Below are positions 51,754 through 60,974 of a stretch of 64,000 bases of DNA, in pieces (within the stretch, counting starts at the first letter, position 1; every line of letters starts with the position of its first letter). Position numbers and translations under genes: made by a program. Origin of the DNA: Erwinia sp050410775 (GTDB lineage: Bacteria > Pseudomonadota > Gammaproteobacteria > Enterobacterales > Enterobacteriaceae); assembly GCF_050410775.1 (NCBI RefSeq), contig NZ_CP191229.1. One strand, given 5' to 3'. The notes below the pieces were generated by a model that saw only the letters and a list, made by a program, of their open reading frames with translations, ran no database searches and was not told the DNA's origin.

Positions 51754-52578
51754 ATGGAGTCTATGTCACATCACGGCAGCATGGGGGGATCAACGCTACT
51801 GCTGGTGTTATTAGTGATCCTGCCTGCGCTACTGCTTTGCCTTTATCTGATAGCTGCCGTCCGGCTACGTAAAAGGTCCAGATGGAGTCTCTGGCGCATC
51901 GCGAGCTATAGCGCCGGAACAGGTCTCATCATTGCTGCCATGCTTCCGCCTCTGGCTATATGGGCACATCAGGATCTGCGCGGCCATATGGTTCAGCACC
52001 TGTTTCTGGGGATGTTCGGCCCGCTCGGACTCGTTTTTGGCGCCCCCGGCACCCTGTTGCTGCGCAGCATTCCCCCGCTGGCCGCACGCCGTGTGATGAG
52101 CTTTCTCAACGTCAGGCCGGTCCGGTTTTTGATCCATCCGGTAACGGCCGCTTTACTCGATATTGGCGGCATGTATCTGCTCTATCTGACGCCACTTTAT
52201 CTCTACTGCATGTCGCATCCTGGCATGTTTATTTTTCTCCACCTGCATTTTGTGCTCTCAGGCTACCTCTTTACCTGGTCCATCGCCGGGCCAGACCCTG
52301 CGCCGCGCCGTCCGGGCTGGGTTACCCGTCTCTCGGTGGTTTTTGTCGCGACGGCGGCCCACGCGGTACTCGGAAAGCTGATGTTTGCTTATGGCTATCC
52401 GCAGGGTACTGCGGCCAGCCTGACTGAAATTCAGAGCGCGGCACAATGGATGTATTACGGCGGCGATCTGGCGGAGTTTTTACTGATAGTGGGCTTTTTC
52501 GCGATGTGGTTCCGTCGGAAAAGCGCTTTACCCGCCGCCTTTGGCGGCGAAAGCCCTGCCAGCCTGTCAGTGAAATAA
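51754..52578 (+). CDS. CtaG-type (caa3_CtaG) membrane protein
   Basis: 274 residues with about seven membrane helices. LPPLAIWAHQDLRGHMVQHL, FLGMFGPLGLVFGAPGTLLL, the HLHFVLSGYLFTWSIAGPDP loop and AAHAVLGKLMFAYGYPQGTA match the cytochrome c oxidase assembly factor family CtaG of caa3 type. In Bacillus CtaG is needed for caa3 oxidase. No such oxidase is here, so in this setting with DUF2243 it may serve another copper- or haem-linked role. ATG 51754 follows the DUF2243 stop directly. Confidence 0.88.
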   Translation: MESMSHHGSMGGSTLLLVLLVILPALLLCLYLIAAVRLRKRSRWSLWRIASYSAGTGLIIAAMLPPLAIWAHQDLRGHMVQHLFLGMFGPLGLVFGAPGTLLLRSIPPLAARRVMSFLNVRPVRFLIHPVTAALLDIGGMYLLYLTPLYLYCMSHPGMFIFLHLHFVLSGYLFTWSIAGPDPAPRRPGWVTRLSVVFVATAAHAVLGKLMFAYGYPQGTAASLTEIQSAAQWMYYGGDLAEFLLIVGFFAMWFRRKSALPAAFGGESPASLSVK

Positions 52579-52715
52579 TCCTGAGGCGGGAGCCGGAAAC
52601 ACTCTGCCGCCTGGCCTGGCTGTCAGAGGCAATCAGGCAGGCCTGCCGGGCGCCAGTGCAAAAAGAGAACACCTTGTTTAATGCATATAGTTTCAGTTGA
52701 GAAAGGATACTTGTA

Positions 52716-53135
52716 ATGGCGGATGGAAAAGCGACGTACTGGAACGCGATGGTTCCCGAACTGACCGTAGCGAATTTTCCTGCTTCCCTGGATTTTTATG
52801 TCGAAATCCTCGGCTTTACCCTCATGATAAGACGCCACGAGCCGGAATTTGCTTATCTCTGTTTCGGCAAGGCGCAACTGATGCTTGAACAGCATCATCC
52901 ACAAGGCTGGAACACCGCAGACCTTGAGTATCCGCTGGGCCGGGGCGTCAATTTCCAGATTGAAGTGGATGACGTTGAACCTATTCTGGCTCGTCTGCAG
53001 GCCTGTGACGTTCCACTCTACCGTGCGCTTCGCGATAGTCACTACCATACGGGGGAGACGGAAGCTTGTCAGAGAGAGTTTCTGGTTCAGGATCCGGACG
53101 GCTATCTTCTTCGCTTCAGCCAATACATCGAATAA
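52716..53135 (+). CDS. VOC-family protein, bleomycin-resistance-like
   Basis: 139 residues. MVPELTVANFPASLDFYVEI and LGFTLMIRRHEPEFAYLCFG with LMLEQHHPQGW form the first half. GRGVNFQIEVDDVEPILARL and FLVQDPDGYLLRFSQ the second. It looks like a dimeric bleomycin-binding/glyoxalase-fold protein. Actual drug binding is unproven. ATG 52716 has AAAGGA upstream. Single gene. Confidence 0.88.
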   Translation: MADGKATYWNAMVPELTVANFPASLDFYVEILGFTLMIRRHEPEFAYLCFGKAQLMLEQHHPQGWNTADLEYPLGRGVNFQIEVDDVEPILARLQACDVPLYRALRDSHYHTGETEACQREFLVQDPDGYLLRFSQYIE

Positions 53136-53340
53136 GCAGTCTCAGGGGCGGACTGGCACCGTCTGACAGAGCTTAGGTATGTTGTAATTAAGTCAGGCCT
53201 GCTTATTGACCTGTAAATGACGATGAATTCCTTAACTTCCCGTTACAGAGAAGGCAGCCAGCCAGGCCCGGAGCGCTAATCCACCCGCTTCAGGGCTCGC
53301 TATACTGTGAGTACAGCTAAACCGTAACAGAGGTATTATT

Positions 53341-53649
53341 TTGATTAAATACACCGTGATGTATCCGAACACTGAAAACGGCACCTTCGACCACGATTAC
53401 TACCGTGACGTGCACCTGCCGCTTCTTAAGAAACGCATGGGTGATTACTGCCACTCATGGTCCATTGATAAAATCATGCCCAGCCCGGATGGTAGCCCGG
53501 CGCCTTACGTTGCAGGCTGCCACATTTTCTGCGCCTCGCTGGAGGATCTGGAAAAAGGCATGGAGGGGCACGCTGATGAACTGGTTGCCGACGTCGCCAA
53601 CTTCAGCAATATCACGCCGGTAAAATGGATCTCGGAAGTCGTGGAGTAA
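53341..53649 (+). CDS. EthD-family (dimeric alpha-beta barrel) protein
   Basis: 102 residues. IKYTVMYPNTENGTFDHDYY, RDVHLPLLKKRMGD and LEKGMEGHADELVADVANFS match EthD-type proteins, small ferredoxin-fold dimers often found beside oxygenases. The start is TTG 53341 with AGAGG eight bases upstream, as the conserved MIKYTV start requires. Function unknown. Single gene. Confidence 0.88.
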   Translation: MIKYTVMYPNTENGTFDHDYYRDVHLPLLKKRMGDYCHSWSIDKIMPSPDGSPAPYVAGCHIFCASLEDLEKGMEGHADELVADVANFSNITPVKWISEVVE

Positions 53650-53715
53650 TTCACCCCAAGCCTGTTAAAAAGCCGCTCTGAGAAGTGGTTTTGTCTGCTG
53701 ATAAGGCGGCGGCTC

Positions 53716-53819
53716 AGGGAGTACAGGCCGATCGTAAAGACGCAAAAGGCGTCGTCCCTGACAGCTCGGCCCGCGCCGTCCATGGCGCGGGCCGCTTTAC
53801 TTTCCGGCCTGTACTCCCT
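53716..53819. repeat. 104-base three-branched inverted-repeat element
   Basis: An outer perfect 15-bp stem (AGGGAGTACAGGCCG 53716-53730 / CGGCCTGTACTCCCT 53805-53819) encloses two hairpins. One is GACGC-AAAAG-GCGTC (53739-53753). The other is CGGCCCGCGCC (53767-53777) / GGCGCGGGCCG (53784-53794). It lies between convergent genes. It may be a dispersed MITE/REP-like repeat or a transcript-end structure. Confidence 0.7.
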
Positions 53820-53876
53820 TCGCTTTGACAATATTCGTCGCCTGAACCCTACTTCAGCGCTTTTTAACCCGGCGAA

Positions 53877-54854
53877 CTACAGCAGCTTTTTCTCAGCCAG
53901 ATCGAGCGCGAAATAGCTGAAGATCAGATCCGCGCCGGCGCGTTTGATGGCGCCCAGGCTTTCCAGCACCACATCCTGCTCGCTGATGGCACCAGCCTGC
54001 GCAGCAAACTTAATCATCGCGTACTCCCCACTCACCTGATAGGCGGCCAGCGGCAGATTGGTATGTTCACGCACGTCGCGAATAATATCCAGATAAGCTC
54101 CCGCCGGTTTCACCATCAGGGCATCCGCACCTTCAGCCTGATCGATCAGCGATTCCCGAAGCGCCTCGCGGCGGTTCATCGGGTTCATCTGATAAGTCTT
54201 ACGATCGCCCTTCAGCGAGGTACCCGCCGCTTCACGGAACGGGCCGTAGAAGGAGGAAGCAAACTTGGTGGAATAGGACATGATCGCCGTCTGGGTGAAT
54301 CCAGCTTCATCCAGCGCCTGACGGATAGCGGCCACCTGACCGTCCATCGCGGCGGAGGGGGCAATAAAATCGGCTCCGGCACGCGCGGCGGCAACAGCCT
54401 GTTTCCCCAGGTTGACGAGTGTTGCATCGTTGTCCACGCCATGATCGTGTAGAACGCCACAATGTCCGTGCGTGGTGTATTCGCAAAAGCAGGTATCGGA
54501 CATAACGATCATTTCCGGCACGGCATCTTTGCAGATACGTGACATGCGGGAAACCAGCCCATTCTCCTGCCAGGTATCACTGCCATCCGCATCAGTATGA
54601 TGAGAGATGCCGAAGGTCATAACGGAACGGATGCCGGCTTTGGCAATACGTTCGATTTCATACGCCAGACGCTTTTCGGGAATGCGCATTACGCCCGGCA
54701 TGGCCTGAATCGCTTTATAGTCATCAAGACCTTCCTCAACAAAGATCGGCAGCGCCAGATCGTTGATGCTCAGTGAAGATTCCTGGAAAAGGGTACGAAG
54801 CGATGGAGTCTGGCGCAGACGTCGTGGACGCTGGCTGAGAGAGTGTGTGGACAA
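53877..54854 (-). CDS. hemB: Delta-aminolevulinic acid dehydratase (porphobilinogen synthase)
   Basis: Joins two 5-aminolevulinate molecules to porphobilinogen in haem synthesis. It has 325 residues (E. coli 324). The zinc-cysteine motif is MSDTCFCEYTTHGHCGVLHD, the Schiff-base lysines lie in MSYSTKFASSFYGPF and GADALMVKPAGAYLDI, and PSAAMDGQVAAIRQAL is conserved. TTG 54854 with GAGG upstream is the start used. The next ATG is well inside the conserved part. Monocistronic, convergent with the EthD gene. Confidence 0.98.
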   Translation of the reverse strand: MSTHSLSQRPRRLRQTPSLRTLFQESSLSINDLALPIFVEEGLDDYKAIQAMPGVMRIPEKRLAYEIERIAKAGIRSVMTFGISHHTDADGSDTWQENGLVSRMSRICKDAVPEMIVMSDTCFCEYTTHGHCGVLHDHGVDNDATLVNLGKQAVAAARAGADFIAPSAAMDGQVAAIRQALDEAGFTQTAIMSYSTKFASSFYGPFREAAGTSLKGDRKTYQMNPMNRREALRESLIDQAEGADALMVKPAGAYLDIIRDVREHTNLPLAAYQVSGEYAMIKFAAQAGAISEQDVVLESLGAIKRAGADLIFSYFALDLAEKKLL

Positions 54855-55144
54855 AACAACCTCGATTTAGCGAAGAATCACCGGCGAACAAGCGTCAGCG
54901 GTGACAAAAAATGAGTCTGCTAACAGTATACCTCTGGCGGCGTCATGACAATGATTGCCGGCCAGCCGGGGGGGATTACGGCACAGAAAGTGTAAGGTCC
55001 CCCAGCACGCCAGCAAAAAAGATCGCTTCAGCCGTGAGACTCTTTTCTTTTTTTCGCTAAAATCGCGGCCTTTTCAGCCAGCTATCCGGTGCGCTTTCCC
55101 GATAGCGTCCATACTGTTAACGAAAAACAGAGGAGAAAAAGAAA

Positions 55145-56494
55145 ATGGGGTTTCTTGGCTGGACCGCCGCGGTTGGTGGATTACTGTTATTAATGTCGCT
55201 GGCCTCCGGATGGATTAAGCGGGGCCCGGTCACAGTATTTGCCGTGTATCTGGCGACGGGGGTGATCTGCGGGCCATGGGTGCTCGATCAGCTGCGAATA
55301 GATATCGCCGCCCACGCTGAGCTGACGAAAAATCTGACTGAAATCGCCATGGCCGCGTCGCTTTTTATTACCGGCCTCAAGCTGAGGATGCCGCTGAAAA
55401 GTCCGGGCTGGAAAACCGGGCTGCGGCTGGCGTTTCCCGGCATGTTGCTGACGGTAGGCGGCGTAATGCTCGCCTCGCATTACCTCTTCGGCCTGTCGTG
55501 GCTAATGTCGCTGGCGTTTGGGGCGATTGTGGCGCCGACCGACCCGGTACTGGCCAGTCTGATTTCCGTTAACGACGCCCGCGATGATGACAACCTGCGC
55601 GTATCGCTTTCCAGCGAAGCGGGGATGAATGACGGCACGGCCCTGCCGTTGCTGATGCTGGCGATGCTGCTGATGACCAGCCCCGATGGCTTTACGCTGG
55701 CGGCATTAGGGCACTGGGCGCTGGTTGATCTGCTGTGGGCTATCGTAGGCGGAGTGGGTATCGGCTTTATCATGGGCCGCTTTGTCGGCCAGTACGTTAC
55801 CCATTTACGGCATACGCATCAGGATGTGGCGCCTAATGATTTTCTGGCGCTGGCGCTGATTGCCCTTTGCTATTCCCTTGCACAGGAAGTGGCGGCGTCA
55901 GGCTTCCTGGCCGCCTTTGCCGCCGGTGTCGGGCTACGCTGCGCCGAGGTGCGGGTGACTTATCGCCTGCCGGCGGATAGCTTTTCGGACAGCGCCCACC
56001 GCCCACCGGCGGAAGTTATGATCAACCCCCATATCCGGCATGAAAAAGGGGAAACCACCCCGGCCAGTTCAGCCGGTCTGATCGTCGGTGATGCCTTGTC
56101 GTTCGGCGATACGGTCGAACGGCTGCTGGCCGCCATTATTATTATCGTGCTGGGCGTAACGCTGGCGCAGCACTGGGACCCTGAAGGGCTGCTAATGGCC
56201 ACTCTGCTCTTCGTGGTTATCCGCCCTCTCTCCGTATGGCTTGTCACCATGGGAACAAAGACGCCGCCAAGACAGCGGCTGGCACTGGGCTGGCTGGGGA
56301 TCCGGGGCATCGGCAGCATTAACTATACCGCCTGGGCCTATACGCACGGGCTTGCCGGGGATGAAGCCACGCGGATGGCGAATATGGCTTTTACGCTGGT
56401 TGTCGCCAGCGTGGTGATACATGGTATTTCCGTCACGCCGCTGCTTAACTGGCGCCAGGCAAAGCTGGCCGGCAAGGCACCTAAGAATGAGTAA
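55145..56494 (+). CDS. Cation:proton antiporter (CPA1 type)
   Basis: 449-residue inner-membrane protein with about 12 helices. The start MGFLGWTAAVGGLLLLMSLA, FGAIVAPTDPVLASLISVND (core TDP) and SLSSEAGMNDGTALPLLMLA with the essential Asp in NDG are CPA1/NhaP hallmarks. A polar loop (about 275-320; RHEKGETTPASSAGLIVGD) separates the two halves. It exchanges Na+ or K+ for H+, with the ion not determined. ATG 55145 has GAGGAG upstream. Single gene, divergent from hemB. Confidence 0.92.
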   Translation: MGFLGWTAAVGGLLLLMSLASGWIKRGPVTVFAVYLATGVICGPWVLDQLRIDIAAHAELTKNLTEIAMAASLFITGLKLRMPLKSPGWKTGLRLAFPGMLLTVGGVMLASHYLFGLSWLMSLAFGAIVAPTDPVLASLISVNDARDDDNLRVSLSSEAGMNDGTALPLLMLAMLLMTSPDGFTLAALGHWALVDLLWAIVGGVGIGFIMGRFVGQYVTHLRHTHQDVAPNDFLALALIALCYSLAQEVAASGFLAAFAAGVGLRCAEVRVTYRLPADSFSDSAHRPPAEVMINPHIRHEKGETTPASSAGLIVGDALSFGDTVERLLAAIIIIVLGVTLAQHWDPEGLLMATLLFVVIRPLSVWLVTMGTKTPPRQRLALGWLGIRGIGSINYTAWAYTHGLAGDEATRMANMAFTLVVASVVIHGISVTPLLNWRQAKLAGKAPKNE

Positions 56495-56708
56495 CGTCGA
56501 TGTGTAACGATGTCCTGTTCTCAGGTCAAAAATCTGACCCGATAAGATTAAAGGGTATTAATGCATTCACCAGGAAGCGCTGTTAACAACGCTGAAAAAT
56601 CACAGTGGCCCTCGCTGTGGGCATGCCTGAACCGGTTAAACAGTTTTATGCTAGCCTCAAAGAGGGATGAAAGCCGCGCTGCACGCGCAGAAAAGGTTGA
56701 TAAAAAAG

Positions 56709-58883
56709 ATGAAAATAACAGACAACTTTCGCGCTCACTTTCTGCGTGAAATCCTCCTGCCACTGGTGCTGGTACTGGCGATCACCTTTATTGCCGCCAG
56801 TTTTACCGTCTTCTGGGCAACCGCCAGAAGCAATGCCGATGCGGCCGCGCAGCAGCAACAGATAATCAGAACTTCACTTTCACAAAGTCTGGAGGAGATG
56901 ATCGAGCAGCACCGCAGCCTGGCGCTCTGGCAGCCGCTGGGCGAGCAGTTGGCCAGTAATCCGCAAGATACGCTCTGGCTCAACCAGAACGTGGGCGCCT
57001 GGCTCTCTTCGATGTTCGGCCACCAGCTGGTATACGTGCTGGATGAAGCAGGAAAGCCGCTCTATCAGTGGGAGAATGGCAGAAATGTCCCGCCTGAGCA
57101 GTATGCGCATTTGCAGCAGCGAGTCGTCCAGTTACTGAATAAGTCCACCGCGACCGGCGACGGTGAGCGCCATCAGGCCATCGATTTTACGCTGGTTGAT
57201 AAGCGCCCCGCCGTCATGGCCGTCGGGGAAATTGCGGCTGAAGAGGGGCGGCCCGGACGCTTTACCCTGATCAGCGTTAAATACCTCGACCGGCACTATC
57301 TGGATTCGCTCTCTCAACGCAGCATGCTGAAGGAGCTGCGCTACGTGGACGGCAACCCAACCCGCAAAGGCGCAAACTACCTTTTGACGACCCGGGGAGG
57401 TCAACCGCTGGGGTATCTCGCCTGGCAGCCTGACCAGCCAGGGACGCGTATGCTGCATGTGCTCGGCCCGCTGGTTTTTATCGTCGTCCTGATTATCGCC
57501 CTGATTTGCGCCGTTATGCTGCGTCGTCTCTGGCTCTCTTCACTGACGCTTTCCCAGTCTTTACTCCAGCTGAGCGCCAGCGAAGCGCAGGCCCAGCATC
57601 TGGCGTTTCACGATGTGCTGACCGGTCTGCCCAACCGCGCGCTGGTGGAAGAGCGTCTTACCCAGGCTCTGGGCAAGATGACGCGGAATGATGAACATAT
57701 TGCCCTGTTATTGCTGGATCTCGATCGTTTCAAGCTGGTTAATGACACCTACGGGCATCACGCCGGGGATGAGCTGATTATCGAAGTGGGGCACCGCCTG
57801 AACGCACTGGTTTCAGAGAACGATACCGTCGGCCGGCTGGGCGGCGATGAATTTGTTGTCGTGGTGACCAATATCCGCGCTGCCGACGTCGTACAGGCGC
57901 TGTGCGAGCGGATCATCGCAGCCCTCTCCCTACCGTTCACTTTGCTGGGTAGCGAAACCTGGATTGGCGTCAGCATCGGCGTGTCGATGGCCCCTGACGA
58001 CGCGATCGACCGTAGTGAGATGATGCGTAAAGCGGATATCGCGCTCTACGAAGCTAAAAGCCAGGGGCGCGGACAGTATCAGCTGTTTGAGCGGGTCATG
58101 GATGAATCGGTAAAAACCCGGCAGCAGGTCGCTTCCGATCTGCGTATGGCGCTGCAAAATAAACAGGACCTGGCGGTCTACTATCAGCCGCTGATGGATA
58201 TTTCCGGAAAAAAGGTGGTCGGACTGGAGGCGCTGATGCGCTGGAACCATCCCGTTCACGGCGCCATCTCCCCCGGCGAGTTTATCCCGCTTGCCGAAGA
58301 GATGGGGCTGATTATTCAGGTAGGCGAGTGGGTGCTGCGTGAAGCGTGCCGGGTATCGCTGGCCTGGCCGACATTAACCATTGCGGTCAACGTTTCGCCA
58401 CTACAGTTCAGGGCGGTGGGGTTTGTCGAACGGGTGAAGGCTATCGTAAAGGAGGAGAATACGCTGCCGTCACGTATTGAGCTGGAGATCACCGAAGGCG
58501 TACTGATTGAGGATGAAAAAGGCGCGCAGGAAATTATGGCCAGCCTCCGTGAAGCGGGATTCCGCATCGCGCTGGACGACTTTGGTACCGGCTATTCCAG
58601 CCTGAACTATCTCAGCCACTTTTCAGTCGATAAAATCAAAATTGACCGCTCATTCACCCAGTCGCTGGGCGTCACGGAAAACTCAGGTGCAATTATTGAA
58701 TCCGTGATCAAACTGGGTCAGGCGATGGGGCTGACGGTTACCGCGGAAGGGGTGGAAACCAGTGGACAGATGGCCGTTCTGGCCGAGGCGGGGTGCAATC
58801 AGCTTCAGGGCTATCTTTTCTCCCAGGCGGTGCCGGAAGCACAGATTAGCGAACTGCTTTCTGCTGAAAAAGAGAACTCATGA
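56709..58883 (+). CDS. Membrane-bound GGDEF-EAL c-di-GMP signalling protein
   Basis: 724 residues from ATG 56709. The ATG at 56667 has no ribosome-binding site at a usable distance. TM1 (about 16-38), a periplasmic CHASE4-like sensor (about 40-255), and TM2 (LVFIVVLIIALICAVML) are followed by a GGDEF domain with intact GRLGGDEFVVVV (cyclase signature). The EAL domain has VGLEALMRWNHP (EAL), ELEITEGVLIEDE and DDFGTGYSSLNYLSHF with IKIDRSF (metal and catalytic residues). Both domains look active. It may synthesise or degrade c-di-GMP in response to an unknown periplasmic signal. Confidence 0.93.
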   Translation: MKITDNFRAHFLREILLPLVLVLAITFIAASFTVFWATARSNADAAAQQQQIIRTSLSQSLEEMIEQHRSLALWQPLGEQLASNPQDTLWLNQNVGAWLSSMFGHQLVYVLDEAGKPLYQWENGRNVPPEQYAHLQQRVVQLLNKSTATGDGERHQAIDFTLVDKRPAVMAVGEIAAEEGRPGRFTLISVKYLDRHYLDSLSQRSMLKELRYVDGNPTRKGANYLLTTRGGQPLGYLAWQPDQPGTRMLHVLGPLVFIVVLIIALICAVMLRRLWLSSLTLSQSLLQLSASEAQAQHLAFHDVLTGLPNRALVEERLTQALGKMTRNDEHIALLLLDLDRFKLVNDTYGHHAGDELIIEVGHRLNALVSENDTVGRLGGDEFVVVVTNIRAADVVQALCERIIAALSLPFTLLGSETWIGVSIGVSMAPDDAIDRSEMMRKADIALYEAKSQGRGQYQLFERVMDESVKTRQQVASDLRMALQNKQDLAVYYQPLMDISGKKVVGLEALMRWNHPVHGAISPGEFIPLAEEMGLIIQVGEWVLREACRVSLAWPTLTIAVNVSPLQFRAVGFVERVKAIVKEENTLPSRIELEITEGVLIEDEKGAQEIMASLREAGFRIALDDFGTGYSSLNYLSHFSVDKIKIDRSFTQSLGVTENSGAIIESVIKLGQAMGLTVTAEGVETSGQMAVLAEAGCNQLQGYLFSQAVPEAQISELLSAEKENS

Positions 58884-58965
58884 AACGCCGCCTGTGCCAG
58901 CGGTGGAGATAGCTGGCGCGGTGTGGGAGCAAAAGAGTGATAACTGGCGGTGAGGTAAAACGAGG

Positions 58966-59007
58966 CTGAGCGCCCGGCCCGGAAGGTGATGCGGGCCGGG
59001 CGCTCAG
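58966..59007. terminator. 15-bp perfect inverted repeat between convergent genes
   Basis: CTGAGCGCCCGGCCC (58966-58980) / GGGCCGGGCGCTCAG (58993-59007) with a 12-base loop. No U-run on either strand. It lies between the GGDEF-EAL gene and the aldehyde dehydrogenase gene and may be a shared transcript-end structure or a repeat unit. Confidence 0.5.
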
Positions 59008-59014
59008 GCGTGCA

Positions 59015-60535
59015 TCAGAAAAAGCCGAGCGGCTGGACGCTGTAGCTGACCAGCAGGTTTTTGGTTTGCTGATAGTGGTCCAGCATCATCTTGTGGGTTT
59101 CACGGCCAATACCGGACTTCTTATAGCCGCCGAATGCCGCGTGTGCCGGATAAAGATGGTAGCAGTTTGTCCAGACCCGCCCCGCCTTCAGCGCCCGCCC
59201 CACCCGGTAAGCCCGATTGATATCCCGCGTCCAGACGCCGGCGCCCAGGCCGTAGATCGAATCATTGGCGATGGCAATCGCTTCAGCCTCATCTTTAAAA
59301 GTGGTGATCCCTATCACCGGTCCGAAAATTTCCTCCTGGAACACGCGCATGCTGTTGTCTCCCTTTAGCAGCGTCGGCTGGATGTAGTAGCCGGTTGCCA
59401 GCTCCCCTTCCAGTTTCTCAATACCGCCGCCAGCGAGCACTTCCGCCCCTTCTTGCTGCGCGATTTCCAGGTAGGAAAGAATTTTATCAAACTGCTGTTG
59501 GGAAGCCTGCGCGCCGACCATGGTTGCGGTATCCATAGGATCGCCACGCTGAATGCTTTTCACCCTTTCCATAACGGCCTGCATAAAAGGTTCATAGATC
59601 GATTCCTGCACCAGCGCACGGGAAGGACATGTGCAGACCTCGCCCTGATTCAGGAACCCTAACACCACGCCTTCTGCTGCTTTCTCGATAAAGGAAGGTT
59701 CAGCCTGCATGATATCTTCAAAAAAGATGTTGGGTGACTTACCGCCCAGTTCGACGGTGGAGGGGATCAGGTTTTTTGCCGCCAGTTCCAGAATATGCCC
59801 ACCGGTGGCGGTAGAGCCGGTGAAAGCCACTTTGGCGATACGGGGATTACCCGCCAGCGCTTCACCCGCCTCACGGCCAAAGCCGTGCACCACGTTCAGT
59901 ACTCCCTGCGGCAGTAAATCAGCAATCAGCTCCACGAACAGGGTAATGGAGAGCGGTGTCTGCTCGGCGGGTTTCAGGATCACACAGTTACCCGCGCCCA
60001 GCGCCGGAGCAAGTTTCCAGGCCGCCATCAGCAGCGGAAAGTTCCAGGGAATGATCTGGGCCACAACGCCCAGCGGCTCGTGGAAGTGATAGGCGGCCGT
60101 AAATTCATCAATTTCCGCCGCCGATCCTTCCTGCGCACGCAGACAGCCCGCAAAATAGCGGAAATGATCGACTGCCAGCGGCAGATCCGCCGCCAGCGTT
60201 TCCCGCACCGGCTTGCCGTTATCCCAGGTTTCGTTGACGGCGATATATTCCAGATTCGCCTCAAGCCTGTCGGCGATTTTCAGCAGAATCAGCGAGCGGG
60301 CCTGAACGGAGGTTTTCCCCCAGGCGTCAGCCGCAGCGTGGGCGGCGTCGAGGGCTTTTTCCACATCTTCCTGGTCGGAACGGGGGAACTGCCCAATAAC
60401 GGAACCATTAACGGGTGAGGTATTTGAGAAATATTGTCCGTTGACCGGCGGCACAAATTCGCCATTGATGAAATTGCCATACTGCGGTTTAAGGACAACC
60501 AGTGAATCATCGCTGCCGGGATATGCATAACGCAT
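59015..60535 (-). CDS. Aldehyde dehydrogenase, AldB-type
   Basis: 506 residues from ATG 60535 (seven bases after AGGAG; ATG 60538 also possible). It converts aldehydes such as acetaldehyde to acids with NAD(P). QIIPWNFPLLMAAWKLAPAL and GAGNCVILKPAEQTPLS are the cofactor region. ELGGKSPNIFFEDI carries the catalytic Glu and NQGEVCTCPSRALVQE the catalytic Cys. The end YQQTKNLLVSYSVQPLGFF is almost identical to E. coli AldB. The close fit makes AldB or its paralogue likely. Single gene. Confidence 0.93.
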   Translation of the reverse strand: MRYAYPGSDDSLVVLKPQYGNFINGEFVPPVNGQYFSNTSPVNGSVIGQFPRSDQEDVEKALDAAHAAADAWGKTSVQARSLILLKIADRLEANLEYIAVNETWDNGKPVRETLAADLPLAVDHFRYFAGCLRAQEGSAAEIDEFTAAYHFHEPLGVVAQIIPWNFPLLMAAWKLAPALGAGNCVILKPAEQTPLSITLFVELIADLLPQGVLNVVHGFGREAGEALAGNPRIAKVAFTGSTATGGHILELAAKNLIPSTVELGGKSPNIFFEDIMQAEPSFIEKAAEGVVLGFLNQGEVCTCPSRALVQESIYEPFMQAVMERVKSIQRGDPMDTATMVGAQASQQQFDKILSYLEIAQQEGAEVLAGGGIEKLEGELATGYYIQPTLLKGDNSMRVFQEEIFGPVIGITTFKDEAEAIAIANDSIYGLGAGVWTRDINRAYRVGRALKAGRVWTNCYHLYPAHAAFGGYKKSGIGRETHKMMLDHYQQTKNLLVSYSVQPLGFF

Positions 60536-60974
60536 CATCTTTCTCCTGTAGGGGTCAAACTGTATATTCATAACAATGCATTAACCATAAGTTAACACAA
60601 AGGCTGCATTGAGCATGTCAGAGGGGCGCACCGGAAACTGTGAGCAAGCCAGAAGGAGAAGTAAAATTTCACGCAGTTTGTGAGCTGCCGCACAGACGAC
60701 AGCGCTGGCAGCAGGCGTCGCCGCACTCAGACAAAATCCGGGCAGCTTTGACACGATAAGGATGCCGGCAAAGAAATAGTTAACTTGTATTAAGACTGAT
60801 GACGTAAGCGACGCGGTAAGTGATGAAATTATCCAGGGCCTGGGACTGAAAACGGTCCGTTATTATTAATCAGCGAAAGGTTTGTGTGGAAAAAAATCCC
60901 GGCGGCTGACGCAAAAGAGGCGGAAATCATGCCATCATAGAAAGGTGATATAACGCACATAAAAGGACTGTCTT
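60536..60974. other. Gap between the aldehyde dehydrogenase and EamA genes
   Basis: About 440 bases holding both divergent promoters. No RNA gene or operator recognised. Confidence 0.5.

Noticed and set aside
54955..55218. 87-codon frame overlapping the antiporter start
   Set aside because: Arg/Lys-rich shadow running into the antiporter gene in another frame.
56519..56545. CCCGATAA before the GGDEF-EAL gene as a sigma-28 -10 element
   Set aside because: No TAAA at the required 15-base spacing.
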